64,000 nt of DNA from assembly GCA_041494245.1 (NCBI GenBank), contig JBGQAK010000013.1, positions 1 to 64,000 of the forward strand, written 5' to 3'. This DNA is from RBG-13-68-16 sp041494245. Lineage in GTDB: Bacteria > Acidobacteriota > Thermoanaerobaculia > Thermoanaerobaculales > Thermoanaerobaculaceae. The translations under genes and the position numbers were made by a program. A model generated the notes under the pieces. That model did no database searches and was not told where the DNA came from. It saw only the letters and a list, made by a program, of their open reading frames with translations. Shown piece after piece: positions 41,532 to 51,183 of the stretch (its first letter is position 1; each line of letters starts with the position of its first letter).

Positions 41532-42755
41532 ATGACGCTACGCATCAATCCTAACGTCGTTCGCGTGTGCTGCTCGAAGACCCTCCGCGAGGTCGATACC
41601 CGCGGCTTCACGTCCCCGGTGGGTCTGTGCCGCTGCTGCCCGCCTCCCGGCAAACCGGTGGTCGTCGAGTACGACCGCGACACGGTGCGCTCCGAGCTGC
41701 GCGCCTCACCGCTGGCCGACCGCAGAGGACCCGGGATCTGGAGGTTCGCGCCGTTGCTCCCCGTCCTCGGGGTCTCCGGCGACTACGCCGCGGATGTCGG
41801 CGGCACGCCGGCGGTGTGCCACGAGCGGCTGAGCGAGGAGCTGGGCGTGCAGGTCTTCCTCAAGAACGAGGGTACGAATCCGTCCGGGAGCTTCAAGGAC
41901 CGCGGGCTGGCGGTGGGCGTGGCGCTCGGGCTCGCGAGCGGCGCGAAGCGGTTCTGCCTGCCCACCCAGGGCAACGCGGGGGTTGCGGCGTGCCTGTTCT
42001 CGGCCAGGCTCGGGGTGCCCGGATGCCTGGTCTACATGCCGGAGGGTTTCCAGGGCTGCATCTACCACAAGGCGTGCGAGTTCTTCGGGGGCGAGGTGCG
42101 CTTTGCCGGCCCCAACATCGCGTCGGCGGGGCGGAAGATGCGCGAGGACCTCAGGGAGGAGCTTGCGCGGGGCGAGCTTGTCGACATGTCCACGTTCTTC
42201 GAGCCCGGGCGCCTGGAGGGCAAGAAGACGATGGGGCTTGAGATCGCCGAGCAGTTCGCGGGGGGCTCGCTCCCCGACTTCATCGTCTACCCGACCGGGG
42301 GAGGCACGGGGCTTGTGGGGATCTGGAAGGCGTTCACCGAGCTGGCGGCGCTCGGCCTCCTCGACCCGGCCCACGGGCGCCTCCCTCGCATGGTCGCGGT
42401 GCAGTCCGCCAACTGTGCGCCGGTGGTCGAGGCGTTCCACAAGAACCTCGACGACGTGGTGCCGGTGACCTCTCGCGGGACCGTGGCGGACGGCCTCGAT
42501 GTCCCGGGGGCGATCATGGGCCACGGGATCCTGCGCGCTGTGCGCGAATCGGGCGGCACGGCGGTCGCCGTTCCCGAGGAGGGGATCGTGGCCGCCTTCG
42601 CCCGCTACGGGGAGCTGGGGGTCCCCGGCGGCTACGAGAGCGCCGCCACGTTTGCGGGCCTTCGCGCGCTGCGGGGGGACGGACACATCCGCGATGGCGC
42701 CCGTGTGCTGCTTCTCAACACCGGAAGCCAGCTCATCCCGCTCTCGAAGTCGTGA
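41532..42755 (+). CDS. thrC: Threonine synthase (PLP-dependent)
   Basis: 407 aa from ATG 41532 behind GAGGGAA. The PLP lysine is Lys122 in NPSGSFKDRG, the hallmark of the threonine synthase/dehydratase fold. PTQGNAGVAACLFSARLG, YPTGGGTGLVGIWKAF (PLP phosphate loop) and NTGSQLIPL follow. The N-terminal extension has paired cysteines (VCCSKTL and CRCC), possibly a zinc site as in class II enzymes. It would convert phosphohomoserine to threonine in the cytoplasm. A diaminopropionate lyase or related enzyme is less likely. Confidence 0.82.
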   Translation: MTLRINPNVVRVCCSKTLREVDTRGFTSPVGLCRCCPPPGKPVVVEYDRDTVRSELRASPLADRRGPGIWRFAPLLPVLGVSGDYAADVGGTPAVCHERLSEELGVQVFLKNEGTNPSGSFKDRGLAVGVALGLASGAKRFCLPTQGNAGVAACLFSARLGVPGCLVYMPEGFQGCIYHKACEFFGGEVRFAGPNIASAGRKMREDLREELARGELVDMSTFFEPGRLEGKKTMGLEIAEQFAGGSLPDFIVYPTGGGTGLVGIWKAFTELAALGLLDPAHGRLPRMVAVQSANCAPVVEAFHKNLDDVVPVTSRGTVADGLDVPGAIMGHGILRAVRESGGTAVAVPEEGIVAAFARYGELGVPGGYESAATFAGLRALRGDGHIRDGARVLLLNTGSQLIPLSKS

Positions 42756-42761
42756 GGGCGC

Positions 42762-43673
42762 CTACTCGAGGAGCCGCGCGAGGTAGGCGGTGAACTCTTC
42801 CTGGAAGCTTGAGCGCTCCTCGCCGAAAGCCTGGGAGAAGTTGGCGAGGTGGTCGTCGGAGCCGCCGACCAGCCTGAAGTAGTCCAGGGCCGCCGCCAGG
42901 CTGTGCTTGCCGATGAGCAGGTCGGCGGCCAAGAACGCCTCGTCGTACATGACGGTGCGCGCCTGCGTGTCGGGGAGCTCCCTCCACGCGCGCGCAGTGA
43001 GCAGCTTGTCGAACGTCGGAAGCCGCCAAGAGCGGGAGGCGCCCCGCACGTGCAGGACCGCCGCGCGCCTTCGGTCCTCGTGGGACCCAAACCCAAGCGC
43101 GTCCATGACCCGCGAGGCGACCCACTCGGCCAGCCCCTCGCGCAGCCACTGGTCCAGGTTGCCGCGGCGGCCGCCAGCCAGCTCGTACTCGGCGACGTGT
43201 GCCAGCTCGTGGGCGAGGAACGAGGTCCTGGCCGGCCAGGAGAGCCGGAGCAGCGCCTCCTCGTTGGCCAGGACGGCGCCCGGCCCGCCGACGCCGTCGA
43301 GGGTGTCGGCCATCTGCCGCGCGTACAGGGCGTCATACCCCTCGCCGAGGAGGCCGGCCTCGAGGCTGGTGTGGTCGGGGTAGAGGCAGAGGGAGCCGCG
43401 TAGCCTGGGAAGACCGAGCTGGTGCTCCGTCACCGAAAGGACCGCGTCCAGCGCCGACGCGTACCCGGTGATGTCGCCCTCAGGCCGGGCGGTGCCGGCC
43501 GCCTCGGGAAACGGGACCAGGCGCGGCTGCGAGGTCGTGCTGGCGCAAGACGAAGCCAATGACACGCCTGCCAGCAGCAACCGTGCCAGGATGCGGCACA
43601 CCTTGCGGTCCCTCACCGGGCGGTTCTCCCTTCGCTGCCCACCGGCCTCTTCCTTCTTTGTGCCCGGAATCAT
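42762..43673 (-). CDS. Lipoprotein zinc metallopeptidase (gluzincin type)
   Basis: 303 aa from ATG 43673, which has GGAGG six bases upstream; a longer frame exists but lacks that signal. The lipobox LASSC places the lipidated Cys at residue 43. The HExxH motif is HELAH (155-159) and the downstream glutamate is in REGLAEW (Glu183), as in gluzincins of the peptidase-MA-like group. Substrate unknown. It converges with thrC with only 6 bp between stops. Confidence 0.78.
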   Translation of the reverse strand: MIPGTKKEEAGGQRRENRPVRDRKVCRILARLLLAGVSLASSCASTTSQPRLVPFPEAAGTARPEGDITGYASALDAVLSVTEHQLGLPRLRGSLCLYPDHTSLEAGLLGEGYDALYARQMADTLDGVGGPGAVLANEEALLRLSWPARTSFLAHELAHVAEYELAGGRRGNLDQWLREGLAEWVASRVMDALGFGSHEDRRRAAVLHVRGASRSWRLPTFDKLLTARAWRELPDTQARTVMYDEAFLAADLLIGKHSLAAALDYFRLVGGSDDHLANFSQAFGEERSSFQEEFTAYLARLLE

Positions 43674-43842
43674 GGACCGCCTCCGGCTCGAATGCAAGCG
43701 CCCGGAGGGCTCCGGGTCAGCTAACTCGAGAGAAACGACTTGCGGTCCGTACGGGGCGCTGCGCGCCGGGCCTCGCACGCGTCAGGGTTGACCGTCCCCG
43801 AGCGCCACCTTAGGCTTCGAGGTACGTGGAGGGGAGCCCGTC

Positions 43843-44901
43843 ATGAGCGAACGCGACGAGAAGAAGGGGACGATCGAGCGCAGGGATCTGCTCAAGCTGG
43901 GGACCGCCGCCACCGTCGGCTACCTGGCTCGCGGCGTCGTGCCCGCGGCGGCGGCCGCACTGCCGCCGCTGCCCTCCAACCCGGTGACCCCGAAAGCCAT
44001 GCCGACCCGCAACCTGGGGCGCACGGGCTTCCGGGTTGGGATCTTCAGCCTCGGGGGGCAGGCCGCCGTCGAGCAGCCCGACAACGAGGCGGTCGCGGTG
44101 CCGATCGTCGAGAAGGCCCTCGACCTCGGGGTCAACTACATCGACACCTCCGCCCGCTACGGCGGCGAGGCGCGCTGGAGCGAGCGCTACATCGGGCAGG
44201 TCATGAAGCGGCGCCGCTCCGAGGCGTTCCTGGCCACCAAGACGCACGACCGCACGCGCGACGGCTCCCTTAGGCTGTTGGAGAAGTCGCTCGAGCTGCT
44301 CCAGACCGACCACGTGGACCTCTGGCAGATCCACAACCTCTCGAAGATGGAGGAGGTGGAGAAGATCTTCGCGCCCGACGGGGCGGTGCAGGCGCTCGTC
44401 AAGGCGCGGCAGCAGGGGATCGTGCGCTTCATCGGCGTGACCGGCCATGCCGATCCCGCCGTGCTGGTCGAGGCGATCCGGCGCTTCCCATTCGACAGCG
44501 TGCTCATGGCGCTCAACGCCGCGGACGCTCATCACCTGAGCTTCCAGAAGGAGCTTCTGCCACTCGCCGTGGAGAAGGAGATGGGCATCATCGGGATGAA
44601 GATCCCGGCGCGCGGACGCCTCCTCTCCTCCTGGACGCCGCCGCCCCCGGAGAAGCGGCGGCAGGGCCAGATCGCCACCCGTCCGGGCACCATCAACATG
44701 AAGGACGCGATGCGCTACGTGCTCTCGCTGCCTGTCAGCACCGTGATCGTCGGGTGCGACAACGTTGGGCAGGTCGACGAGGACGTCCAGCTCGCCCGCT
44801 CGTTCACCCCGATGAGCGCGACACAGATGGCGGAGCTCGCCTCGCGGACCGAGCCGGTCATGCGCCAGGCGCTGTTCTTCCGCCCCTGGGGGGCTGCGTA
44901 G
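43843..44901 (+). CDS. Tat-exported aldo/keto reductase
   Basis: 352 aa. The twin-arginine signal is ERRDLLKLGTAATVGYLARG followed by AAAAA (residues 9-45), so a folded, NADP-loaded enzyme is probably exported. The AKR barrel has RTGFRVGIFSLGG, DTSARYGG (Asp and Tyr of the tetrad), ATKTHD (Lys) and LWQIHNL (His). VIVGCDNVGQVDED near the C-terminus is the cofactor-binding region. Substrate unknown. It ends at repeat copy B. Confidence 0.87.
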   Translation: MSERDEKKGTIERRDLLKLGTAATVGYLARGVVPAAAAALPPLPSNPVTPKAMPTRNLGRTGFRVGIFSLGGQAAVEQPDNEAVAVPIVEKALDLGVNYIDTSARYGGEARWSERYIGQVMKRRRSEAFLATKTHDRTRDGSLRLLEKSLELLQTDHVDLWQIHNLSKMEEVEKIFAPDGAVQALVKARQQGIVRFIGVTGHADPAVLVEAIRRFPFDSVLMALNAADAHHLSFQKELLPLAVEKEMGIIGMKIPARGRLLSSWTPPPPEKRRQGQIATRPGTINMKDAMRYVLSLPVSTVIVGCDNVGQVDEDVQLARSFTPMSATQMAELASRTEPVMRQALFFRPWGAA

Positions 44902-45515
44902 CCGCCCGGCTCGCGTCGGGTCTCTCCGTCACCGCGTGACACTCTTTGCCCCGCAGGCTTGGAGCGGTCGCTCGGGCCGCGCTTCGAGCGCAGCCCTCCG
45001 ACCCGCCTGCGCGTGCGACCGAGCTGGCACAGCCCGGCGTGCGGACCCTCGCTGTTCCCCTTCCTCGCATGAAGCCCTCGGTCGGGGCCAGCGTCTCCAC
45101 CCGCCGGTCTGGCCGCTCGGTTCCCGCACGCTCCGGCGGAATGGCTCCTGTCGCCCGCGGGGCGGATGTCACCCCCACCCCCCCGCAGCGTGGGGTGCAA
45201 CGGGAAGGGGGTCTTCAATCCGCCGGTGCCGCGGGTGGCCAATTGCTCCGGAGCCCGCGGGTACCGGACGCGCGAGCCGCGGTGGGGAGACGGCGGCGCG
45301 GCTTCATGCGAACGCCGAGGGGCCCCGGCGCGGATCGCGCCCTCCGGTCGCGGGCGGAGGAGTGTGCGGGCGCAGTGCGCGCGGGCGCACAAGCCCGCAC
45401 CCAGCCACCCGCGGGACCGGCAACACAAAGCCACGCAGTGGCAAACGGAACAACACCCTCCGCACAGCGCACGACGCTGCAAAAGCCGCGGTTCGGAACC
45501 GGCACGGCGCTGGGG
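44902..45515. repeat. Dispersed intergenic repeat, copy B (inverted relative to A)
   Basis: 614 bp between the converging ends of the aldo/keto reductase and propeller genes. Read on the minus strand it follows copy A in order: CACTGCGTGGCTTTG start, CTCCTCCGCCCGCGACC, the 18-mer (45222-45239 as complement), GAACCGAGCGGCCAGACCGG, AACAGCGAGGGTCCGCACGCC, the hairpin at 44974, and a terminal GCGGGGCAAAGAG. The GCCAC-GCA-GTGGC hairpin is at 45430-45442. No gene supported. Confidence 0.8.
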
Positions 45516-48500
45516 CTACTCCTTTGTCCAGGTCGGGACGCGGCCCGGCGTCCACGGGGCCCCCGCCCTCTCCATCGCGTCCTGGAGCTTGGCGAGGTCC
45601 ACCTGGATGACGTTTTGCAGCTTGGGCAGCACCACCGAGAACTCGTCGCCGGCGATGTTGTAGGCGTCCTGCATCGTTCCGGTGGGCGCCTGGCTGGTGG
45701 CCCACAGGCTGTACACGATCCCCTTCACCCTGTCCTCGATCGAAGGCGGGGTGGGCTCGCTGTACTTCTCCAGCACGCGGTCGCCGGAGAGGGCCACCTG
45801 GAGATCGGCCAGGCGTGCCTCGATGGCGCGTGCCTGCTCGGCCAGTTCGGGTCTGGCCGCGGGGGTCTCGGCGAGGGCGACCTTGATCTTGGCGAGGCGC
45901 GCGCGCGCCTCCTTCGCGGCCTCCACGGCCCCCAGAACCGCCCTCTGCAGCCGTGCGGTCTTCTGCTCGAAGGCAAGCACCGCGGCCTTGTCGTGGGCGG
46001 CGAGCGTGGCGAGGCCGAGCGACACGACTCGGAACTGCTGCGGCCCGGCGAGCTCGGTGACGGTGCCCGCCACACGCCGGGCCAGCGTGACCATGTAGGT
46101 GCCCGGCGCGGCCATCGGGCCCTCGTCCGCCGACTCCCAGGGGTCCTTCTCCTCCATCTCGGAGGGGAGCTTGGCCGGGCTGGACGCCGCGTAGCGGAGG
46201 TCCCAGGCGACGCGCTGGATGCCCTTGTCGGTGGAGGCGGAGAGCCATCGCACCACGTTGCCATCCGCGTCCGTGACGGTGACGATGACCGCAGGCTTCT
46301 CCTCGCGCGCCTCCTCGCGGAGCTGCTCGGGCGTCGGGTAAGCGGGGGCGATCCCCTTCTTCTCGGCCTCCTTCTCGGTGTCGTGACGCAGCTCCTTCCT
46401 GGTCTTGAGGGCGTCCTTGAGGTAGTACGTGACAACCGCCCCGAACGGCGGGTTGTCGGCGGTGAAGAACGCGTCACCCTGGAACGCCTTGCCCTTCCCG
46501 CCGAGCGGGGAGGACTCGATGTACGCGACCGCGTCCCTCACCGGGAAGAGTGCCGCGGGCTTCTCGAGGGTGTCGCGGGTGAGGCCGCGCAGCGGCGTGA
46601 GGTCGTCGAGGATGTAGAAGCTGCGACCGAAGGTGGCGAGGGCCAGGTCGCCCTCCCGCGCCTGGACGGCGAGGTCGCGGACCGCGATCGTCGGCATCCC
46701 GCCCTTGAGCTTGATCCAGTGTAAGGCGTCGCGCGAGAAGTACAGGCCGAACTCGCACCCCGCGAACACGAGCGAGGGGTCGTTGCTGTCTTCGGTCACC
46801 GCGTAGACGACCTCGCCCTCCGGCAGGTCGCCCACGACGGACGTCCACGTGCGGCCGCGGTCGGTGCTCTTCAGGAGGTACGGCTTGAAGTCCTCGTTCT
46901 TGTGGTTGTCGAACGCCGCGTAGACCACGTCCGCGTTGTGCCGGGAGGCAGCGACGCGGCTCACGAACGTCGTCGCCGGGACACCGGGGAACGACTCGAT
47001 CTTGCGCCAGCTCTTGCCGCCGTCCTCGCTCACGTGGACGAGGCCGTCGTCCGTTCCGACGTATAGCAGCCCCTCCACGAGCGGCGACTCCGAGAGCGCG
47101 GTGGCGTTTCCGTAGAACGACGTGGACGTGTTCTTCGCCACCGCGTCGACGGGCCACACCCTGCCCATAACCGGGAGCTTGTTGCGGTCGATCCCGCGCG
47201 AGAGGTCGCCGGAGACCGCCTTCCAGGAGTCGCCGCGGTCCTCGCTGCGGAACAGCCTGTTGGCGGCGAAGTACAGCCGGGTGTGGAAGTGGGGGCTGAT
47301 GATCAGTGGCGAGTCCCAGTTCCAGCGCAGCGGGGGCTCGCCCTTGCCTTCGCGCGGCTTGATGTCGATCTCCTCGCCGCTCTTCCTGTCGAAACGGACG
47401 AGACCCGCGTACTGGGATTCGGCGTAGACGATGGTGGAATCGGCGGGGTCGATGGTGGAGAAGAAGCCGTCGCCGCCGGTGGTCACGAACCAGTCGGAGT
47501 TGACGATGCCGTTGACCGTGATGGTGCGCGATGGCCCGCCCATCGAGAAGTTGTCCTGTGTGCCGCCGTAAACGAAGTAGAACGGCTGGGAGTTATCCAC
47601 GGCTACCCGGTAGAACTGGGTCACCGGGAGGTTCGACTTGAAGCCCCAGGTCCGGCCGCGGTCAAACGTCTCGTAGATGCCGCCGTCGCAGCCCGCGAGC
47701 AGGTGGTCGGTGTTGGACGGGTCGATCCACATCGCGTGGTTGTCCACGTGCTTGGCCTTCTCACCCAGCCTCTTGAAGGTCTTCCCCCCGTCCTCGCTGA
47801 CCTGCAGCCACGTGTCCATGGAGTAGACGCGGTCCACGTTCCTGGGGTCGCAGAAGAGCTCCTGGTAGTACTGCGGGCTGTTGCTCACGTAGTCGCTGCG
47901 CTTCTCCCAGCTCTCCCCGCGGTCAATGGAGCGGTAGAAACCGCCCTTCCCGTCGGCGGCCTCGACGACCGCGTAGACGACGTCCGGGTTCGCCGGCGAG
48001 ACGGCCAGGCCGATGCGCCCGAGCTCCACGTCCTTCGGCAGCCCCTTCTCGACCTTCCTCCAGCTTTTCCCGGCGTCGGTGGATTTGTAGATGGCGGACT
48101 CGGGGCCACCGTCGATCAGCGTCCAGACGTGCCGCCGCCGCTGGTAGGCGGAGGCATAGAGCACGTCGGGGTTGCGGGGGTCGATCAGGACCTCGCTGGC
48201 GCCGGTGTTCTCGGAAATCGTGAGCACGGCGGTCCAGGTTCTGCCGCCGTCGGTGGTCTTGTACACCCCGCGGTCGCCGCTGGGACCCCACAGCGGCCCC
48301 TGAGCCGCCACGTAGACGACCCGGGAGTCACGCGGGTCCACCACGATCCTGCCGATGTGCTCGGAGCGCTTCAGGCCGAGGTTCTTCCAGCTCGTGCCGC
48401 CGTCGTCGGAGCGATAGACGCCGTCCCCCCAGGCGACCGAGCGCTGGCTGTTGTTCTCGCCGGTCCCCACCCATACAGTGCTGGGGTTGTTGGGGTCGAG

Positions 48501-48824
48501 GGTCACGCACCCGATGGAGTAGGAGCCCTCGCCGTCGAAGATAGGGACCCAGGTCGTGCCCGCGTTTTCCGTCTTCCACACCCCGCCGGAGGCCACCGCC
48601 ACGTAGTAGCGGGAGGGCCTGGAAGAATCGACGGCGAAGTCGCCGATGCGTCCCGAGGTCCAGGCTGGCCCGATGTTGCGCAGCTTCAAGCCGGAGAAGG
48701 TGTCGGCCGACATGACGTCTGGCTTCTTCGGCTCCTCCTTGCCCTTCTCCGGTTTCGAAGCGGCCGCCAGGGCCGAGTGCCAGGCCAGGAGCAGCGTCAC
48801 GACTGCCGCGGCGAGAGTTCGCAT
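45516..48824 (-). CDS. Large exported BNR/Asp-box beta-propeller protein (VPS10/sortilin-like)
   Basis: 1102 aa with a signal peptide (1-20) and a lysine-rich lead. From residue 40 to about 740 it is a run of propeller blades with Asp-box motifs: GVWKTENAGTTW, GVYRSDDGGTSW, GVYKTTDGGRTW, AIYKSTDAGKSW, GFYRSIDRGESW. The C-terminal 350 residues include an Ig/FlgD-like beta segment (VIVTVTDADGNVVRW) and a helical coil rich in Ala/Glu. Such proteins are common in Acidobacteriota and Bacteroidetes; binding or glycosidase roles are proposed for relatives but none is provable here. It ends at repeat copy B. Confidence 0.83.
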   Translation of the reverse strand: MRTLAAAVVTLLLAWHSALAAASKPEKGKEEPKKPDVMSADTFSGLKLRNIGPAWTSGRIGDFAVDSSRPSRYYVAVASGGVWKTENAGTTWVPIFDGEGSYSIGCVTLDPNNPSTVWVGTGENNSQRSVAWGDGVYRSDDGGTSWKNLGLKRSEHIGRIVVDPRDSRVVYVAAQGPLWGPSGDRGVYKTTDGGRTWTAVLTISENTGASEVLIDPRNPDVLYASAYQRRRHVWTLIDGGPESAIYKSTDAGKSWRKVEKGLPKDVELGRIGLAVSPANPDVVYAVVEAADGKGGFYRSIDRGESWEKRSDYVSNSPQYYQELFCDPRNVDRVYSMDTWLQVSEDGGKTFKRLGEKAKHVDNHAMWIDPSNTDHLLAGCDGGIYETFDRGRTWGFKSNLPVTQFYRVAVDNSQPFYFVYGGTQDNFSMGGPSRTITVNGIVNSDWFVTTGGDGFFSTIDPADSTIVYAESQYAGLVRFDRKSGEEIDIKPREGKGEPPLRWNWDSPLIISPHFHTRLYFAANRLFRSEDRGDSWKAVSGDLSRGIDRNKLPVMGRVWPVDAVAKNTSTSFYGNATALSESPLVEGLLYVGTDDGLVHVSEDGGKSWRKIESFPGVPATTFVSRVAASRHNADVVYAAFDNHKNEDFKPYLLKSTDRGRTWTSVVGDLPEGEVVYAVTEDSNDPSLVFAGCEFGLYFSRDALHWIKLKGGMPTIAVRDLAVQAREGDLALATFGRSFYILDDLTPLRGLTRDTLEKPAALFPVRDAVAYIESSPLGGKGKAFQGDAFFTADNPPFGAVVTYYLKDALKTRKELRHDTEKEAEKKGIAPAYPTPEQLREEAREEKPAVIVTVTDADGNVVRWLSASTDKGIQRVAWDLRYAASSPAKLPSEMEEKDPWESADEGPMAAPGTYMVTLARRVAGTVTELAGPQQFRVVSLGLATLAAHDKAAVLAFEQKTARLQRAVLGAVEAAKEARARLAKIKVALAETPAARPELAEQARAIEARLADLQVALSGDRVLEKYSEPTPPSIEDRVKGIVYSLWATSQAPTGTMQDAYNIAGDEFSVVLPKLQNVIQVDLAKLQDAMERAGAPWTPGRVPTWTKE

Positions 48825-48923
48825 GGTGATCCCCTTTCCGCCCGGAGGGGGTGTCTGCGACCGGGTGTGCGGGATTCTAACAACCTTGGGGCGCGGAGGT
48901 CACCGCCGTCCGCTCGGGGCGCG

Positions 48924-49601
48924 TCACTCGTCGGGGGGAGGCGCAGGCGGGGACTTGATGAACTCGACCACGGCCGTGTTCCCCTTTTCCTCGGCCATCT
49001 GCAGAGCCGTCTTGCCGTCGTCGCTGGCGGCCGCCGGCAGGGCGCCGCGCCCGATCAGCAGGCGCACCATGTTCACGTCGCCCTGGATCGCGGCGGCGTG
49101 CAGCGCGGTGAAGCCTCCCTGCTGGCGGGCGTTGGGGTTTGCTCCGTGCATCAGGAGCATCCTGAGCACGTCGAGGGAGCGGCCGGCGGCGGCGCTGTGG
49201 AGCGGCGTCACCGTGGAGAGGTTCTTGGCGACGGCGTTCGGTTCAGCCCCATGCTCGAGCAGCAGCATCACGGTCTCGGGGTAGGCAAAGAACGCGGCCA
49301 GGTGCAACGCGGTGAAGCCGTCGGGTGAGAAGGCGTGCACCCTCATGGCGTCCTCCTCGAGCAGAGCGGCCACGGCCTCTGTCCTCCCCAGAGCCGCGGC
49401 CTCGAAGAGGTCGAGGTGCGGCCTGGACGCGAGCAGCAGCTCGACCATTTCGAGGCGGGAGCGGTACCGGGCGTGGAGCACGACCGAGATCCCCGCCTCG
49501 TCGCGTGCGTCTGCGAGCGAAGGCTCCAGAATCAGGAGCGCCCTCAGCCGCTCGAGATCGCCGGTGCGCAGCACTTGAAGGACGTCGTTGACCGTCGGCA
49601 T
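48924..49601 (-). CDS. Ankyrin-repeat protein
   Basis: 225 aa from ATG 49601 (a start 9 codons upstream is possible). It has at least four ankyrin units: DGFTALHLAAFFAYPETVMLLLEHGAEPNA, STVTPLHSAAAGRSLDVLRMLLMHG, GGFTALHAAAIQGDVNMVRLLIGRG and DGKTALQMAEEKGN (shown in part). There is no signal peptide or membrane helix, so it is probably a cytoplasmic binding protein; partner unknown. Confidence 0.85.
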   Translation of the reverse strand: MPTVNDVLQVLRTGDLERLRALLILEPSLADARDEAGISVVLHARYRSRLEMVELLLASRPHLDLFEAAALGRTEAVAALLEEDAMRVHAFSPDGFTALHLAAFFAYPETVMLLLEHGAEPNAVAKNLSTVTPLHSAAAGRSLDVLRMLLMHGANPNARQQGGFTALHAAAIQGDVNMVRLLIGRGALPAAASDDGKTALQMAEEKGNTAVVEFIKSPPAPPPDE

Positions 49602-49707
49602 CTCTGACCCACCCCGTTGTGCAGCCAATTCCCAACCTATGGGAAGGCCGGCGCGATGTCAAGGAAGGTTCCCCCTCCTGCCGCCTGTGTCGTAGCATCA
49701 TGGAGGC

Positions 49708-50625
49708 ATGCCCGAGCTCCCCGACATCGTCGTGTACGTGGAGCGCCTGGCCGCGCCGGTCGGCGGCCGACCGCTCGAGCGCGTGCGCCTCGCGAGCCCG
49801 TTCCTGCTGCGGACGGTCGCGCCTCCGCTGGCGGATGCCGAGGGGCGGACCGTCCGCGGGGTGCGACGGATGGGCAAGCGGATCGTCATCGAGCTGGACG
49901 GCGAGCTGTTCCTGGTCCTGCACCTGATGATCGCCGGGAGGCTGCACTGGCGCGATGCGGGTGCCAAGGTGCCCGGCAAGGTCGGACTGACGGCGTTCGA
50001 CTTCCCCTCCGGGAGGCTGCTGCTCACCGAGGCGGGCAGCACGAAGCGGGCGTCGCTGCACGTGGTGCATGGCGGGAGCGGCCTGGCGGCGTTCGACCGC
50101 GGCGGTTTGGAGGTGCTCGAGGCGGACGTGCCCAGCTTCCGCGCCGCCCTGACGAGGGGGAACCACACCCTCAAGCGCGCCCTGACCGACCCGGCGTGCC
50201 TTTCGGGCATCGGAAACGCCTACTCTGACGAGATCCTGCACCGGGCCCGCCTCTCCCCGTTCGCGCTGACGCACAGGCTCGCCGGTGAAGAGGTCGAGAG
50301 GCTGTTCGCGGCTGCGCGCGAGGTCCTCGAGCAGTGGGTGGACCGCCTGCGGCGGGAGGCGGGCGACCGCTTTCCGGAGAAGGTGACGGCGTTCCGAGAG
50401 GGGATGGCCGTGCACGGCCGGTTCGGAAAGCCGTGCCCGGCCTGCGGATCGCGGGTCCAGCGCATCGTGTACGCCGCGAACGAGGCGAACTACTGCGCGC
50501 GCTGTCAGACGGGCGGGAAGCTGCTGGCGGACCGGGCCCTCTCGCGGCTGCTCAAGGGCGACTGGCCGCGCACCCTCGATGAGCTGGAGGAGCGCCGCAC
50601 CTTGCAGGCACAGCCGCCGAAGTGA
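49708..50625 (+). CDS. Fpg/Nei-family DNA glycosylase
   Basis: 305 aa. Starts MPELPD, giving the catalytic Pro2 and Glu3 of the family. HLMIAGRLHW, a Lys in RMGKR (beta-sheet DNA contact) and the helix-two-turns-helix GIGNAYSDEILHRARLSP follow. The C-terminal zinc finger is CPACG...CARC, but its turn reads YAANEANYCARCQTGG instead of the usual arginine-bearing GRTTFYC loop, marking a separate subfamily. Excises oxidised bases. The LADRALSRLLKGDWPRTLDELE tail is typical of that subgroup. The gene ends at repeat copy C. Confidence 0.87.
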   Translation: MPELPDIVVYVERLAAPVGGRPLERVRLASPFLLRTVAPPLADAEGRTVRGVRRMGKRIVIELDGELFLVLHLMIAGRLHWRDAGAKVPGKVGLTAFDFPSGRLLLTEAGSTKRASLHVVHGGSGLAAFDRGGLEVLEADVPSFRAALTRGNHTLKRALTDPACLSGIGNAYSDEILHRARLSPFALTHRLAGEEVERLFAAAREVLEQWVDRLRREAGDRFPEKVTAFREGMAVHGRFGKPCPACGSRVQRIVYAANEANYCARCQTGGKLLADRALSRLLKGDWPRTLDELEERRTLQAQPPK

Positions 50626-51183
50626 CCCTGAAACCGGGGGGTGCCACCAGATTTGTCGTCACTGCACGCCGCTCTTGTTTTTTGCCGCTGCCGCGGGTGG
50701 CCAGAATCCTTCTTCCTCGACAGGGGCGCTGTGGTTTTTCCGGTTAGCCCCGCGGGCTCGGAGTTGGCTTTTCTTGAGCACTGCGTGCCGCTTTCTTTGT
50801 TGCCCGTGGGTGGCTTCGCGCGCTCGTCCTACCATTGGCAGGACTCGCGACGCCTGCGCGAGCGACCCGACAACGCTTGCCGACGCGGGGCCCCTCGGCG
50901 TCAGCATGAAGCGGCCGCGCCGTCTCCCCACGCCGGTCTGTGCCAGCTCGGTCGCTTGGGAAGGCGGGTCGGAGGGCTGCGCTCGATGCGCAGCCCGAGC
51001 GACTGCTCCCAGCCCACGGGGCAAGAAGAGGTGCGCAGCGCAGTTGCGGAATGAAGAGGGTTGTCCCAACCCGAGGGGCAAGAAAGAGTGCAAAGCCACT
51101 TCCTGGCAAACAAGAAGAGGCAAGGCAGTTGCAGGAGTTCGAGGCGGCCCCCCGGTCTTATACGGGCGTGCGTGTGGCGGCCG
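50626..51183. repeat. Dispersed intergenic repeat, copy C (shortened)
   Basis: 558 bp between the converging ends of the glycosylase and MFS genes. Same orientation as copy A. It contains the opening TGCCGCTGCCGCGGGTGGCC, a second related opening at about 50784, CGGGGCCCCTCGGCGTCAGCATGAAG, then jumps to CACGCCGGTCTGTGCCAGCTCGGTCGC and the conserved hairpin (50974-50996). The middle of the full element is missing. No gene supported. Confidence 0.75.
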
